Origin: Streptococcus panodentis
Lineage (GTDB): Bacteria > Bacillota > Bacilli > Lactobacillales > Streptococcaceae
Assembly: GCF_017884005.1 (NCBI RefSeq)
Contig: NZ_QFAY01000002.1
Span: forward strand, 99,125-163,124
Length of the DNA: 64,000 nucleotides
Direction: 5' to 3'
In this document: one piece after another, positions 16,243 to 24,815 of the stretch
How the letters are laid out: every line of letters starts with the position of its first letter
How positions within the stretch are numbered: the stretch's first letter is position 1
Notes under the pieces: model-generated
Told to the model about the DNA's origin: nothing
Database searches by the model: none
The model's input: only the letters and a program-made list of their open reading frames with translations
Program-made: the position numbers and the translations under genes

Positions 16243-17293
16243 TTCTCAGGCTAGATATGCTATCGTGACGGTGACAGCTGTCGGCAAAGAGCTGGCCCTG
16301 ACCCTGCGGGACAAGCTGGGCAAGGCAGTCCCCGTCTATACGACGCCTCGGCTGGCAGATGATCAGGTCAAGGCCATTGAAGGCCGCGCAGTGGAGGCGA
16401 TAGCCCAGCTTTTTCAGCAGGTAGATGTCCTCATTTGCATCATGGCGGCCGGAGCTGTGGTGCGGGCCATCGCTCCTGTCCTGCAGGACAAGACCAGTGA
16501 CCCGGCCGTGATTGTCATGGATGAGAAAGCCACCCATGTCATCAGCCTCTTAAGCGGTCATCTGGGCGGCGCCAATCAGGTGACGCGCGAAATCGCAGAT
16601 TTGCTCGGTGCCAATCCCGTCATTACGACAGCAACGGATGTGCAGAATGTGACAGCGCTGGACAATCTGGCCCAATCGGTCAATGGCTGGCGGCCGGATT
16701 TGAGGCCGCTCATCAAGCCCTTTAACAGCTATCTAGGCAGCGGCCGCACGGTCTATTTCTATCAGGAGAAGGACTGGGTCAGCGACCTTCGCGGTCTGAC
16801 TCCTGTGGATGAGGAAGAGCTGGCGGCTGTTCTCAAGGGAAGGGAGCCGCTGATTCTGCTGACAGCTGATAAAAAAGCTATTCAAAGAGAAAATCTGGCA
16901 GTCATCTATCCTCGGCCCTATGTCTTGGGCGTTGGGGCTCGAAAAGATGTGGCACCGGCTGTCTTTCGTGCAGGCTTTGAGGACTTCTGTTTGCAGCAGG
17001 GGATTTCGGCTAATGAGATTGCCAAAATCGTCAGTATTGATGTCAAGAAGGATGAAGCAGCCATTGTGGCCTTGGCTCAGGAATTGGGCTGTCCCTTTGA
17101 GACCTTCAGCAAGGAAGAGCTGGCTGCCGTAGCAGACCGCTATCCTCAGTCTGCCTTTGTCAAACAGGCAGTCGGAGTCGGCAGTGTCGCCTTGGCCAGC
17201 GCAGATCTGGCCAGTCAGGGTCAGGTCCTGACCGAGCGCTTTGCCAAAAACGGCTGTACCTATGCGCTTGCAAAAGCGGTAATAAAAAAGTAA
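16232..17293 (+). CDS. cbiG: Cobalt-precorrin-5A hydrolase
   Basis: Opens the delta-lactone and releases the C20 carbon as acetaldehyde. 353 aa from ATG 16232 ([16 protein letters not shown]), close to the 351 aa I recall for Salmonella CbiG. Visible blocks are [24 protein letters not shown] (N-terminal CbiG domain) and [10 protein letters not shown] (C-terminal domain). An earlier ATG at 16205 is in frame, but both ribosome-binding sites are weak; the later one needs only an 11-bp overlap with cbiF. Confidence 0.92.
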   Translation: MPSDSQARYAIVTVTAVGKELALTLRDKLGKAVPVYTTPRLADDQVKAIEGRAVEAIAQLFQQVDVLICIMAAGAVVRAIAPVLQDKTSDPAVIVMDEKATHVISLLSGHLGGANQVTREIADLLGANPVITTATDVQNVTALDNLAQSVNGWRPDLRPLIKPFNSYLGSGRTVYFYQEKDWVSDLRGLTPVDEEELAAVLKGREPLILLTADKKAIQRENLAVIYPRPYVLGVGARKDVAPAVFRAGFEDFCLQQGISANEIAKIVSIDVKKDEAAIVALAQELGCPFETFSKEELAAVADRYPQSAFVKQAVGVGSVALASADLASQGQVLTERFAKNGCTYALAKAVIKK

Positions 17294-17364
17294 ATCAAAA
17301 AAGAGCAGGCGGTCTGATGGACCAACTGCCATTATAGAATCTTATCATATAAGGAGAAATATAT

Positions 17365-18090
17365 ATGCTATACGTTATCGGATTAGGCCCAGGTAAGGAA
17401 GAATTGATGTCGCAGGAAGCGCTGGCTGCTTTAGCCGACTGTGAGATTATTGTCGGCTACTCGACCTATATGCGACTGATTCGCGATTTGGTCAAGGACA
17501 AGGAGCACGTAGCGACAGGGATGCGCCAGGAGATTGACCGCTGCCAAAAGGCCATCGACTTGGCTAGGGAAACGGGCAAAAATGTCGGAGTCGTCTCCAG
17601 CGGAGATGCCGGTGTCTATGGAATGGCAGGCTTGATCTTGGAGCTGCTGGGCGATGCTAGTGATGTAGAAGTTAAGGTGGTTCCAGGTATTACAGCCAGT
17701 CTGGGTGCCGCTGCAGCTATGGGAGCTCCTCTCATGAATGATTTCTGCCATATCAGCCTGAGCGACTTGATGACACCTTGGGACATGATTGAGAAGCGTC
17801 TGCATGCGGCCGCTCAAGGGGACTTTGTCGTCTGCCTTTACAATCCTCGGAGCAAGGGCCGTCCAGACCATCTGGCCAAGGCGCTCGCTATCATGTCTGA
17901 GTACAAGTCAGCCGATACCATTGTCGGTATCGGAAAAGACATTGGCCGCAAGGATGAGGAAATCATCCTGACCACCATCAAGGACTTGGATGAGACTTTG
18001 GTAGATATGACCACCATCGTCATCGTTGGCAATAAAGAAACTTATATCAAAAACGGCCGCATGATTACACCTCGAGGGTATACTGTATGA
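17365..18090 (+). CDS. cbiH: Cobalt-factor III/precorrin-3B C17-methyltransferase
   Basis: Methylates C17 and drives ring contraction in the anaerobic pathway. 241 aa, with GLGPGKEELMS, SSGDAGVYGMAG and VVPGITASLGAAAAMGAPL. It has a clear ribosome-binding site, AAGGAG, about 10 bases before ATG 17365. The 71-bp gap after cbiG is longer than most spacings in this cluster but shows no terminator. The stop overlaps the cbiJ start. Confidence 0.95.
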   Translation: MLYVIGLGPGKEELMSQEALAALADCEIIVGYSTYMRLIRDLVKDKEHVATGMRQEIDRCQKAIDLARETGKNVGVVSSGDAGVYGMAGLILELLGDASDVEVKVVPGITASLGAAAAMGAPLMNDFCHISLSDLMTPWDMIEKRLHAAAQGDFVVCLYNPRSKGRPDHLAKALAIMSEYKSADTIVGIGKDIGRKDEEIILTTIKDLDETLVDMTTIVIVGNKETYIKNGRMITPRGYTV

Positions 18091-18836
18091 TGAAATTACT
18101 GCTGGGAGGCACATCCGACAGCACTGCTATTTTAGAACTGCTGGATCGCAAGAAAATTGATGTAACCAGCTCTGTTGTCACAGACTACGGCCGGCACTTG
18201 GCTTCTCAGTTTGGCCAGCCGGTCATTCAGGGCCGGCTGACTGCTGAGGATATGGCGGCTTTCATCAAAGAGCATGATGTAGACGAGATTATTGATGCCA
18301 CCCATCCTTTTGCGGACATTGTTTCCAAGGAAGCCATTCGGGCGGCAGAGTTGGCTGGTGTGTCTTACCTGCGCTTTGAGCGGCAGGCGACGCTGGATTT
18401 GAGCGGAGCCATCGTAGTGCATTCGACCCAGGAAGCCATCGCAGAGATCGCCAAGCGTGGCTACCAGACGGTCTATCTGGGGACCGGCAGCAAGACCCTG
18501 CCGCTCTTTGTGGAAGGCTTACCGGGCCGGCGGATTGTCGTCCGCGTGCTGCCGACGTCAGAGGTGCTCTTGGCCTGTGAGCAGCTGGGGCTGGTCGCAG
18601 ACCAGATTGATGCGATCAAGGCTCCTTTTTCCAAGGAGTGCAATAAAGAGCTGCTGCTGCGCTCGGGAGCAGATGTCTTTGTCTCCAAGGAGAGCGGCAC
18701 GGTCGGCGGGATTCGTGAAAAGATTGATGGCTGCCAGGAGCTGGGGATAGACTGCATTATCATCTCCCGGCCAATGGTGGCCTATCCGCAGATGGTTTCA
18801 AGCTTGGAAGAGCTGGAGGCTTATCTGACAAAATAG
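18087..18836 (+). CDS. cbiJ: Cobalt-precorrin-6A reductase
   Basis: NADH-dependent reduction of the macrocycle. 249 aa, starting MMKLLLGGTSDST, with IIDATHPFADIVSKEAIRAA, YLRFERQA, YLGTGSKTLPLF and SKESGTVGGIREKI, all typical of the CobK/CbiJ family. It overlaps cbiH by 4 bp (ATGA). A repeat-like spacer of about 220 bp follows and splits the island into two transcription-unit-sized blocks. Confidence 0.94.
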   Translation: MMKLLLGGTSDSTAILELLDRKKIDVTSSVVTDYGRHLASQFGQPVIQGRLTAEDMAAFIKEHDVDEIIDATHPFADIVSKEAIRAAELAGVSYLRFERQATLDLSGAIVVHSTQEAIAEIAKRGYQTVYLGTGSKTLPLFVEGLPGRRIVVRVLPTSEVLLACEQLGLVADQIDAIKAPFSKECNKELLLRSGADVFVSKESGTVGGIREKIDGCQELGIDCIIISRPMVAYPQMVSSLEELEAYLTK

Positions 18837-18838
18837 CT

Positions 18839-19041
18839 AATGCTCTTCGAAAATCTCTTCAAACTGTGCCAGTATAGCCTAAGGCTAGCTCCGACATGGG
18901 CTGCATTGAAACGATTCTTTTCATGCGACTGGATTTGTGCAGGAGTTTGAGAAAGTCCTCTAGGATTTCTCGTAACAGGATGCGCAGCTAGCTTCCATCA
19001 TGTCTGCTCTGTCTAGTTTGCTATTTGATTTTCATTGAGTC
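18839..19041. repeat. MITE-like streptococcal intergenic repeat inside the cobalamin island
   Basis: The spacer between cbiJ and cobA-hemD begins ATGCTCTTCGAAAATCTCTT and ends TTTGATTTTCATTGAGT, with GCTAGCTTCC near the right end. I recognise these termini from a repeat common in mitis-group streptococci; the ends are imperfect inverted repeats (TTCGAAAATC against TGAAAATCAAA). No open frame. A fragment with a related left end (CTCTTTGAACACCTCTTCAAAC) occurs near 48671. It does not carry an obvious terminator, so read-through is possible. Confidence 0.6.
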
Positions 19042-19058
19042 AAACAAAAGGAGAAAAA

Positions 19059-20498
19059 ATGTCCGGTTTAGTAACGTTATTGGGCGCAGGTCCGGGTGAT
19101 GCGGAGCTGCTGACCCTCAAAGGCAAGCGTCGGCTCCAGGAGGCAGATGTGCTGGTCTTTGACCGCTTGATTAACCAAGAGCTCTTTCAGCATATAAAGG
19201 CTGACTGCGAGAAGATAGATGTTGGTAAAAAGCCCGGCCAGCCCTGTATCCGACAGGAAGCTATCGAGGAAATTCTCATCGAAAAAGCCCGTCAGGGCAA
19301 GCGGGTAGTCCGCCTCAAGAGCGGCGATCCCTATATCTTTGGCCGAGGCGGAGAAGAAGGAGTTCGCTTGGCGGAAGCCGGCGTGGACTTTGAGGTGGTG
19401 CCGGGCATTACCTCGGCTGTGGCTGGTCTGACCTATGCTGGGATTCCTATGACCTATCGGGACGTGGCGACCAGTTTTCATGTCTTTACCGCCCATCTCA
19501 AGGATGAGACAGAGAGGCTCAACTGGGAAGCGATTGCCCAGCTCAAGGGGACCCTGGTCTTTCTCATGGGCATGAAAAATCTGCGCTCCATCGTGCAGGA
19601 GCTGACAGCCAGAGGGTATGATGAGAGCAAGCCTGCCGCTGTCATTGAGTGGGGAACCCATCCCCAGCAGCGCTCGGTAGACGGGACCTTGGCCAGCATC
19701 GCAGACCTAGCAGAAGCGGCCGCCTTTCAGGCGCCCAGTGTCATCGTGGTCGGGGAAGTCGTTGCCTTTCGCCAGCAGCTGAATTTCCATGAGCAGCGGC
19801 CGCTCTTCGGCCGGAATATCCTCATCCAGCAGTCAGACACAGGAAAGCTCCCTCGCCTGCTCAAGGATGCTGGAGCTGCGCTGACCACCTTCCCTGCCCG
19901 GACCCGAGTGGAGGAATTGGTCCTGCCGCTGCCGGACTTGGAGAGGGCAGACGGTCTGGTCTTTGCTGATATGCAGAGCTGGCCGCTCTTTCTGAAAGCC
20001 CTGCGCAGCCAAGGCAGAGACTTGCGCAGCTTGTCTCACATCCGCTTTGCGGCTATCGGCCGCCACACGGCCAAGTCTATCGAAGCGAGCGGCGTCTTGC
20101 TGGATCGGATGACAGCCCAGCAGTCGGATGCAGCCTTTGCGGCCGCTCTTGAAAAAGAAGGCGGCAGCTGGTATATCCTGACGGCTGAGCATAAGCAGGC
20201 GAGTCTGGAAGAGCTTTATTCCCTGCCGGTCATAGCCAGTCACAGATTGGCCTTTGACAGCCCGATAGAGAGGGACAAATGGCCGGAGATCGAGGCGGTT
20301 TGCCTGCCCAACTCTGCCGCGGCCATGAACTTTGTAGCAGCCAGCCAGGCAGCAGGCTATGACTGGAAAGAACAGCCCCTCGTCGTCATGGGAGCCAGCA
20401 CACGAGCGGTACTGGATGCAGCAGGCTTTGACAGGATTGTGGAGACGGATGAAGCCACCATTGCCTCTATCATCGACAAATGCCGGGAAATTCTCTGA
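19059..20498 (+). CDS. cobA: Uroporphyrinogen-III C-methyltransferase fused to a HemD domain
   Basis: 479 aa. Residues 1-240 are a SUMT, which makes precorrin-2 from uroporphyrinogen III: LLGAGPGDAELLTLKGK, VRLKSGDPYIFGRGGEE, VVPGITSAVAGLTYAGIP and MGMKNL. Residues 245-479 resemble uroporphyrinogen-III synthase (VFADMQSWPLFLKAL, AAIGRHTAKSIEASG, CLPNSAAAMNF). Such fusions are known in Clostridium and related bacteria. ATG 19059 was preferred to the earlier in-frame start at 19035 because AAAAGGAG lies before it. A separate hemD is encoded at 29475, so the HemD activity looks duplicated. Confidence 0.93.
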   Translation: MSGLVTLLGAGPGDAELLTLKGKRRLQEADVLVFDRLINQELFQHIKADCEKIDVGKKPGQPCIRQEAIEEILIEKARQGKRVVRLKSGDPYIFGRGGEEGVRLAEAGVDFEVVPGITSAVAGLTYAGIPMTYRDVATSFHVFTAHLKDETERLNWEAIAQLKGTLVFLMGMKNLRSIVQELTARGYDESKPAAVIEWGTHPQQRSVDGTLASIADLAEAAAFQAPSVIVVGEVVAFRQQLNFHEQRPLFGRNILIQQSDTGKLPRLLKDAGAALTTFPARTRVEELVLPLPDLERADGLVFADMQSWPLFLKALRSQGRDLRSLSHIRFAAIGRHTAKSIEASGVLLDRMTAQQSDAAFAAALEKEGGSWYILTAEHKQASLEELYSLPVIASHRLAFDSPIERDKWPEIEAVCLPNSAAAMNFVAASQAAGYDWKEQPLVVMGASTRAVLDAAGFDRIVETDEATIASIIDKCREIL

Positions 20499-20511
20499 AA
20501 GGATGCAGGTC

Positions 20512-21279
20512 ATGAGTAAAGCTATAGTAGTTGTCAGTTTCGGAACGACCTATCCAGAAACCAGACGCAAAACCATCGAGGCCTGTGAGCAGGCCATTCA
20601 GCAGCGATTTTCAGACTATCCGGTCTACCGAGCCTTCACTTCGAATGTCGTCAGACGGCGGATCAAGCAGCAGGAGGGACTGGACATTCCGACAGTCAGA
20701 GCAGTCTTGGAGCAGCTCGCAGAGCAGGGGACAGAAGAGGTCTATCTCCAGCCGCTCCACGTTATTCTGGGCAGTGAGTACGAAAAGATCCTAGCGCAGG
20801 CCAGCGATTTTCAGGACGCCTTTAAGAAGCTGGTCGTGTCTAAGCCTCTGCTGCACAGTCAGGAGGATTATGAGGCTGTCGGCTCTATCCTGCTGGACCG
20901 CTATGGGCAGCTGCCGTCAGATGCAGCAACGGTTCTGATGGGCCACGGCAGCCAGCATTATGCTTTTACAGCCTATGCGGCCTTGGACCACATGATGCGG
21001 GCCAGTCCGGTCTATGTCGGCTGTGTGGAGAGCTACCCTCCGGTGGAGCTGATCGAGCAGGCGCTGAGAGAGCGGGGCATCCGGGAGGTGCATCTGGCTC
21101 CTTTCATGCTGGTAGCAGGCGACCATGCGACCAATGACATGAGCTCAGACGAGGAAGGTTCTTGGTACCGCTTCTTTAAGGAACAGGGCTATGAGGTCAA
21201 TGCTCATCTGATTGGCCTGGGCGAATACCCTGAGATTCAGCAGCTCTACATTCAGCATTTAGAAGAAATCATCGAATAG
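20512..21279 (+). CDS. cbiK: Anaerobic cobalt chelatase
   Basis: ATP-independent class II chelatase that inserts Co2+ into sirohydrochlorin. 255 aa. MSKAIVVVSFGTTYPETRRK at the N-terminus and the metal-binding His-containing blocks LQPLHVILGSEYEKI and PFMLVAGDHATNDM fit CbiK. The start at 20512 follows the cobA-hemD stop by 13 bp. Together with the precorrin-2 dehydrogenase at 26883 it supplies cobalt-sirohydrochlorin (cobalt-factor II) to CbiL. Confidence 0.94.
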   Translation: MSKAIVVVSFGTTYPETRRKTIEACEQAIQQRFSDYPVYRAFTSNVVRRRIKQQEGLDIPTVRAVLEQLAEQGTEEVYLQPLHVILGSEYEKILAQASDFQDAFKKLVVSKPLLHSQEDYEAVGSILLDRYGQLPSDAATVLMGHGSQHYAFTAYAALDHMMRASPVYVGCVESYPPVELIEQALRERGIREVHLAPFMLVAGDHATNDMSSDEEGSWYRFFKEQGYEVNAHLIGLGEYPEIQQLYIQHLEEIIE

Positions 21280-21288
21280 GAGGAAGGA

Positions 21289-21990
21289 ATGGCAAAATTT
21301 TACGGAATTGGTGTGGGACCAGGCGATAGCGAGCTGGTCACTGTCAAGGCCAGTCGGCTTTTGGAAAATCTAGATATTCTCTATACACCTGAGGCAAAGA
21401 AGGGGAGCAAGAGCTTTGCATTAGGTATCGCAGAGCCTTACCTGAAGGAGCAGCTGGAAATCAAGCAGCGGCATTTCCCTATGGTTCGTTCCAATTCGGC
21501 CAAAGAAGCCCAATGGCAGGCCATCTCTGCTGAAATCGCAGCAGATGTCCGGTCTGGCAAGAATGTGGGCTTTATCACACTGGGAGATCCCATGGTCTAC
21601 AGCACTTACAGTTATTTGCTGGCCCTGCTGGAAAAGGACATTGACTGTCAGACCATTCCCGGTATCACCTCCTTCTCAAGTATGGCTTCTGAGCTGGGTC
21701 AGCCGCTGACCATGGATGAGGAGTCTCTGGCAGTCCTGCCGGCTACGGCTCCTGCTGACAAGATTGAGGCGGCGCTTGAGCTGCATGACTCGATTGTGCT
21801 GATGAAGGTGGCCAATCATCTGGATACAGTCCTGCCTCTGCTGGAAAAACTTGGCCTCTTACAGCAGACGTTCATGGTTAGCCATTCGTCGACTGACAAG
21901 CAACAAACTCTGCTGGGCCTAGCAGGAATCACGCCAGAAACCAAGCTGCCTTATTTTACTACTTTCCTCGTTAAAAAGAAGATTTTTTAA
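21289..21990 (+). CDS. cbiL: Cobalt-factor II C20-methyltransferase
   Basis: 233-aa tetrapyrrole methylase acting at C20: GIGVGPGDSELVTVKA, FITLGDPMVYSTYSYL and IPGITSFSSMASELGQPL. AGGAGGAA lies directly before the ATG. A 70-bp gap separates it from cbiM, without an obvious terminator. Confidence 0.95.
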   Translation: MAKFYGIGVGPGDSELVTVKASRLLENLDILYTPEAKKGSKSFALGIAEPYLKEQLEIKQRHFPMVRSNSAKEAQWQAISAEIAADVRSGKNVGFITLGDPMVYSTYSYLLALLEKDIDCQTIPGITSFSSMASELGQPLTMDEESLAVLPATAPADKIEAALELHDSIVLMKVANHLDTVLPLLEKLGLLQQTFMVSHSSTDKQQTLLGLAGITPETKLPYFTTFLVKKKIF

Positions 21991-22060
21991 GATCAGAGCC
22001 TATGTTTAAGAGGCTGTCCCGCCGCCTTAAGACATCAGGTTCTTAGTAAAGGAAATAAAC

Positions 22061-22795
22061 ATGAAACTATTGAAAAATAAAAAAGTAACTTTTGTTGCCT
22101 TGCTGGCTGTTTTGGCGCTGCTGAGTACTCAGTCTGTGTCAGCTATGCATATCATGGAAGGCTATCTTCCGCTCTTTTGGTGTATCTTTTGGTTCGTCGT
22201 TTTCCTGCCTTTCTTTGTAGCAGGCTTGCTGCGTATCAAGAAAATCGTCGCAGAGGATCCCAACTCTAAGACCATGCTGGCCTTGTCCGGAGCCTTTATC
22301 TTTATCCTGTCTTCGCTGAAGATTCCTTCTGTTACAGGATCTAGCTCGCATCCGACAGGGGTTGGTCTGGGGACGGCCATGTTTGGCCCGTCTGTCATCA
22401 GTGTTTTGGGAACTATCTGCCTGCTTTTTCAAGCCCTCCTCTTGGCGCATGGCGGCTTGACGACTCTGGGTGCCAATGCCTTCTCCATGGCGGTGGTTGG
22501 TCCGTTTGTGGGGTATTTCGTCTACAAGTTTGCTAAATCCATCAAGCTGTCTACTGCAGTCTCTATCTTTATCTGTGCTGTGATAGCCGACTTGGCGACT
22601 TATGCGACAACTTCCATCCAGCTCGGTTTGGTCTTCCCAGATGCCAACAGCGGCTTTGTCGGTTCTGCAATGAAGTTCATGGGTGTCTTCTTGATGACTC
22701 AAATTCCGATTGCCATCGTAGAAGGGCTGCTGACAGTCGTCCTCTATAACTTAATCTCAGAAAATATCAAAGAAAGAGTAGGTCTGTTCAAATGA
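22061..22795 (+). CDS. cbiM: Cobalt ECF transporter substrate-binding membrane subunit
   Basis: 244 aa. The N-terminus has a signal-like segment ending STQSVSA, followed by MHIMEGYLP. In CbiM/NikM proteins the N-terminal Met-His of the mature chain coordinates the metal, so cleavage after SVSA would expose the cobalt ligand. Five to six membrane spans follow, with [19 protein letters not shown] containing a second conserved metal-site His. It forms the CbiMNQO importer with the next three genes and supplies Co2+ to CbiK. Confidence 0.95.
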   Translation: MKLLKNKKVTFVALLAVLALLSTQSVSAMHIMEGYLPLFWCIFWFVVFLPFFVAGLLRIKKIVAEDPNSKTMLALSGAFIFILSSLKIPSVTGSSSHPTGVGLGTAMFGPSVISVLGTICLLFQALLLAHGGLTTLGANAFSMAVVGPFVGYFVYKFAKSIKLSTAVSIFICAVIADLATYATTSIQLGLVFPDANSGFVGSAMKFMGVFLMTQIPIAIVEGLLTVVLYNLISENIKERVGLFK

Positions 22796-23103
22796 AAAAA
22801 TATAAGAATATCATCTTGATCTTGGCTGCAGTAGCCATCACGCTTGCTGCCTTTGTCTTTGCCCCTAAGGGTGTCGAATACAGCGGAACGGATGATGCGG
22901 CCGAGCAGGCTATCAGCTCAATCCAAAAAGACTACGAGCCTTGGTTCTCGCCTATTTTTGAGCCGGCAGGACCCGAGGTCGAAAGCCTGCTCTTCACCCT
23001 GCAAGGCAGTATCGGAGCAGGCATCATCTTCTATGTCATCGGCTATTATAAGGGCAAAAAGCAAGGGCAGCAAAAGGAAATTTCTGAGCAGAGTGAGCAT
23101 TAG
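22792..23103 (+). CDS. cbiN: Cobalt transporter accessory subunit
   Basis: 103 aa with one transmembrane helix at each end (residues about 6-25 and 70-87) joined by an extracellular loop containing [11 protein letters not shown], the CbiN pattern. It overlaps cbiM by 4 bp. CbiN stabilises CbiM and is needed for cobalt uptake in CbiMNQO systems. Confidence 0.93.
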   Translation: MKKYKNIILILAAVAITLAAFVFAPKGVEYSGTDDAAEQAISSIQKDYEPWFSPIFEPAGPEVESLLFTLQGSIGAGIIFYVIGYYKGKKQGQQKEISEQSEH

Positions 23104-23141
23104 TATTCATGAGGCCTGTCCATATTCAGGCCTCATGAATA
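23104..23141 (+). repeat. Perfect 15-bp inverted repeat between cbiN and cbiQ
   Basis: TATTCATGAGGCCTG (23104-23118) and CAGGCCTCATGAATA (23127-23141) pair perfectly around an 8-base loop, starting at the base after the cbiN stop. No T-run follows, so it is not a classical terminator. It sits in an untypically long gap (157 bp to cbiQ) and could set transcript stability or CbiMN to CbiQO stoichiometry. Confidence 0.75.
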
Positions 23142-23260
23142 GAGAAGCAAGATTTCCGATCATCGGAGCAGCCTGAGTCTTGGGCTTGGTCCCAGACGAA
23201 GGAAAGCTGCTCTTGCATAGAGAAGGGAATGAATACATAGTTAGAAAGGAGGGCCTCCTC

Positions 23261-23935
23261 TTGTTTGCGATTGATCAATACGCCTATCAAAACCGCTGGA
23301 AAGATCTGCCGGCTGGCTATAAATTGTTCATTTACCTGCTGCTGCTGGCTGTCAGTTTTTCTGGTGTCAGGGGACTACAGCTGGCTCTCATCGCCTTGGT
23401 GGCACCTCTGACCTGCTATGTGGCTCGTCTGTCCTGGGGGCCTTATCTCAAGTGGTATCTGCATGCCAGTATCTTTATTCTGATCAGCCTCCTGACCTTT
23501 GTCTTGACCTATCAGGATGCTCCGGACCAGCTCTTGCTGGCCTTGCCTTTAGGGCGGGGCTATCTGGGGATCAGCCAAGCTGCCGGCCAGCAGAGCGTTT
23601 TTATCCTCTTGCGCATCTATTCCTCCTTGGTGTCGACCTATTTCTTTGTCCTGACCGTGCCTTTTGCTCAGATGCTGCGGCTGTTTAAAATCCTGCACAT
23701 CCCAAGGGTGCTGCTGGACTTGATTGTCCTGATGTACCGTTTCATTTTTCTGGTTTTCTATGAGTTTGTGACCATTCGGGATACTCTGGATTTGAAATTT
23801 TCTTTTTATAATAAGAGAAAGCAGCACCAGGCTTGGGGCAGACTGGCCAATACTCTCTTTTCCAAGCTGCTGGATGACAACCAGAAATTAAATGAAGTGC
23901 TGGCTTTGAAATTCGATGCGGAGCACAGCGAGTAG
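23261..23935 (+). CDS. cbiQ: Cobalt ECF transporter transmembrane (T) subunit
   Basis: 224 aa. The frame is open from TTG 23180, but AAGGAGG at 23246-23252 lies 8 bases before TTG 23261, giving MFAIDQYAYQNRWKDLPAGY, the expected CbiQ start and length. Five hydrophobic spans; two Ala-Arg-Gly-like coupling motifs are modified, as common in CbiQ (FYNKRKQHQAWGRLANTLF near the C-terminus). It couples CbiM to the ATPase CbiO. Confidence 0.9.
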   Translation: MFAIDQYAYQNRWKDLPAGYKLFIYLLLLAVSFSGVRGLQLALIALVAPLTCYVARLSWGPYLKWYLHASIFILISLLTFVLTYQDAPDQLLLALPLGRGYLGISQAAGQQSVFILLRIYSSLVSTYFFVLTVPFAQMLRLFKILHIPRVLLDLIVLMYRFIFLVFYEFVTIRDTLDLKFSFYNKRKQHQAWGRLANTLFSKLLDDNQKLNEVLALKFDAEHSE

Positions 23936-23946
23936 CACTCGGAGCA

Positions 23947-23976
23947 TTTACAAGAAGATTGTTTTTATATTATAAT
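23947..23976 (+). promoter_or_regulatory. Possible internal promoter before cbiO
   Basis: TTTACA (23947-23952), an 18-bp spacer and a perfect TATAAT (23971-23976), 24 bp before the cbiO ATG. The predicted start of transcription falls near 23983 and leaves a short leader containing AGGTAGGTAGGAA. Confidence 0.45.
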
Positions 23977-23999
23977 AGCAAGGTAGGTAGGAATCTCAG

Positions 24000-24815
24000 A
24001 TGTTACAAATGAAAAATATTTCCTTTTCGTATGATGAAAGGCAAACCCTGCATGATATTTCCATGGACTTTGCAGAAGGGCAGATTACCGGCATTCTTGG
24101 GGCTAATGGCTCGGGCAAGTCCACCATCATGAAACTCATGACCTGCCTGCTCAAGCCGCAGGAAGGAAGCCTTCTCTATGACGGTCAGCCTGTCAGCTAT
24201 TCTAAGAAGGCCTTGTATCAGTATCGGCAGCATGTCAATATGGTCTTTCAGAATCCAGAGCAGCAGCTCTTTTATACCATTGTGAAGGACGATATTGGCA
24301 TGGCCTTGGAAAACTTAGGCTATGAAGAAGACCAAATTGCCAGCAGAGTATCAGCGGCTTTGGAGATGATGGACATCTCCCATCTGCAGGACAGGCCGCT
24401 GCAGTATCTGAGCTACGGCCAGAAAAAGCGGGTGGCCATCGCAGGGATGCTGGCCCTGCAGCCCAAGTATCTGCTGCTGGATGAGCCCACGGCAGGACTG
24501 GATCCCAAAGGACGGGATCAGATGGCCCAGACCATGAAAAAGCTGGTTCAGGCCGGAACCAACATCATCGTATCCAGCCATGACATGGATCTGATGTATG
24601 ACTGCTGTGACTATGCCTATCTGCTGCAGAAGGGGAATTTGATTGCGCAGGGCAGCAAGTTTGAGCTCTTTCAGCAGGGAGAGCTCTTGGCGGAAGCGGG
24701 CGTGTCTGTGCCTTGGATCGTCAAGCTCCATCAGACTATCCAGACGCCGCTGGCAGAAAATGAAGCTGCCTTCTTTGAGCAGCTAGGAGGAAGTGTAAGA
24801 TGGTCAAATCACTGA
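24000..24815 (+). CDS. cbiO: Cobalt ECF transporter ATPase
   Basis: 271-aa ABC ATPase: Walker A GANGSGKST, Q-loop NMVFQNPEQQLF, signature LSYGQKKRVAIAG, Walker B YLLLDEPTAGLD, switch His VSSHDMDL. The ECF-type FQNPE-Q motif fits CbiO. It ends 16 bp inside the cbiP start. It powers cobalt uptake through CbiMNQ. Confidence 0.95.
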   Translation: MLQMKNISFSYDERQTLHDISMDFAEGQITGILGANGSGKSTIMKLMTCLLKPQEGSLLYDGQPVSYSKKALYQYRQHVNMVFQNPEQQLFYTIVKDDIGMALENLGYEEDQIASRVSAALEMMDISHLQDRPLQYLSYGQKKRVAIAGMLALQPKYLLLDEPTAGLDPKGRDQMAQTMKKLVQAGTNIIVSSHDMDLMYDCCDYAYLLQKGNLIAQGSKFELFQQGELLAEAGVSVPWIVKLHQTIQTPLAENEAAFFEQLGGSVRWSNH

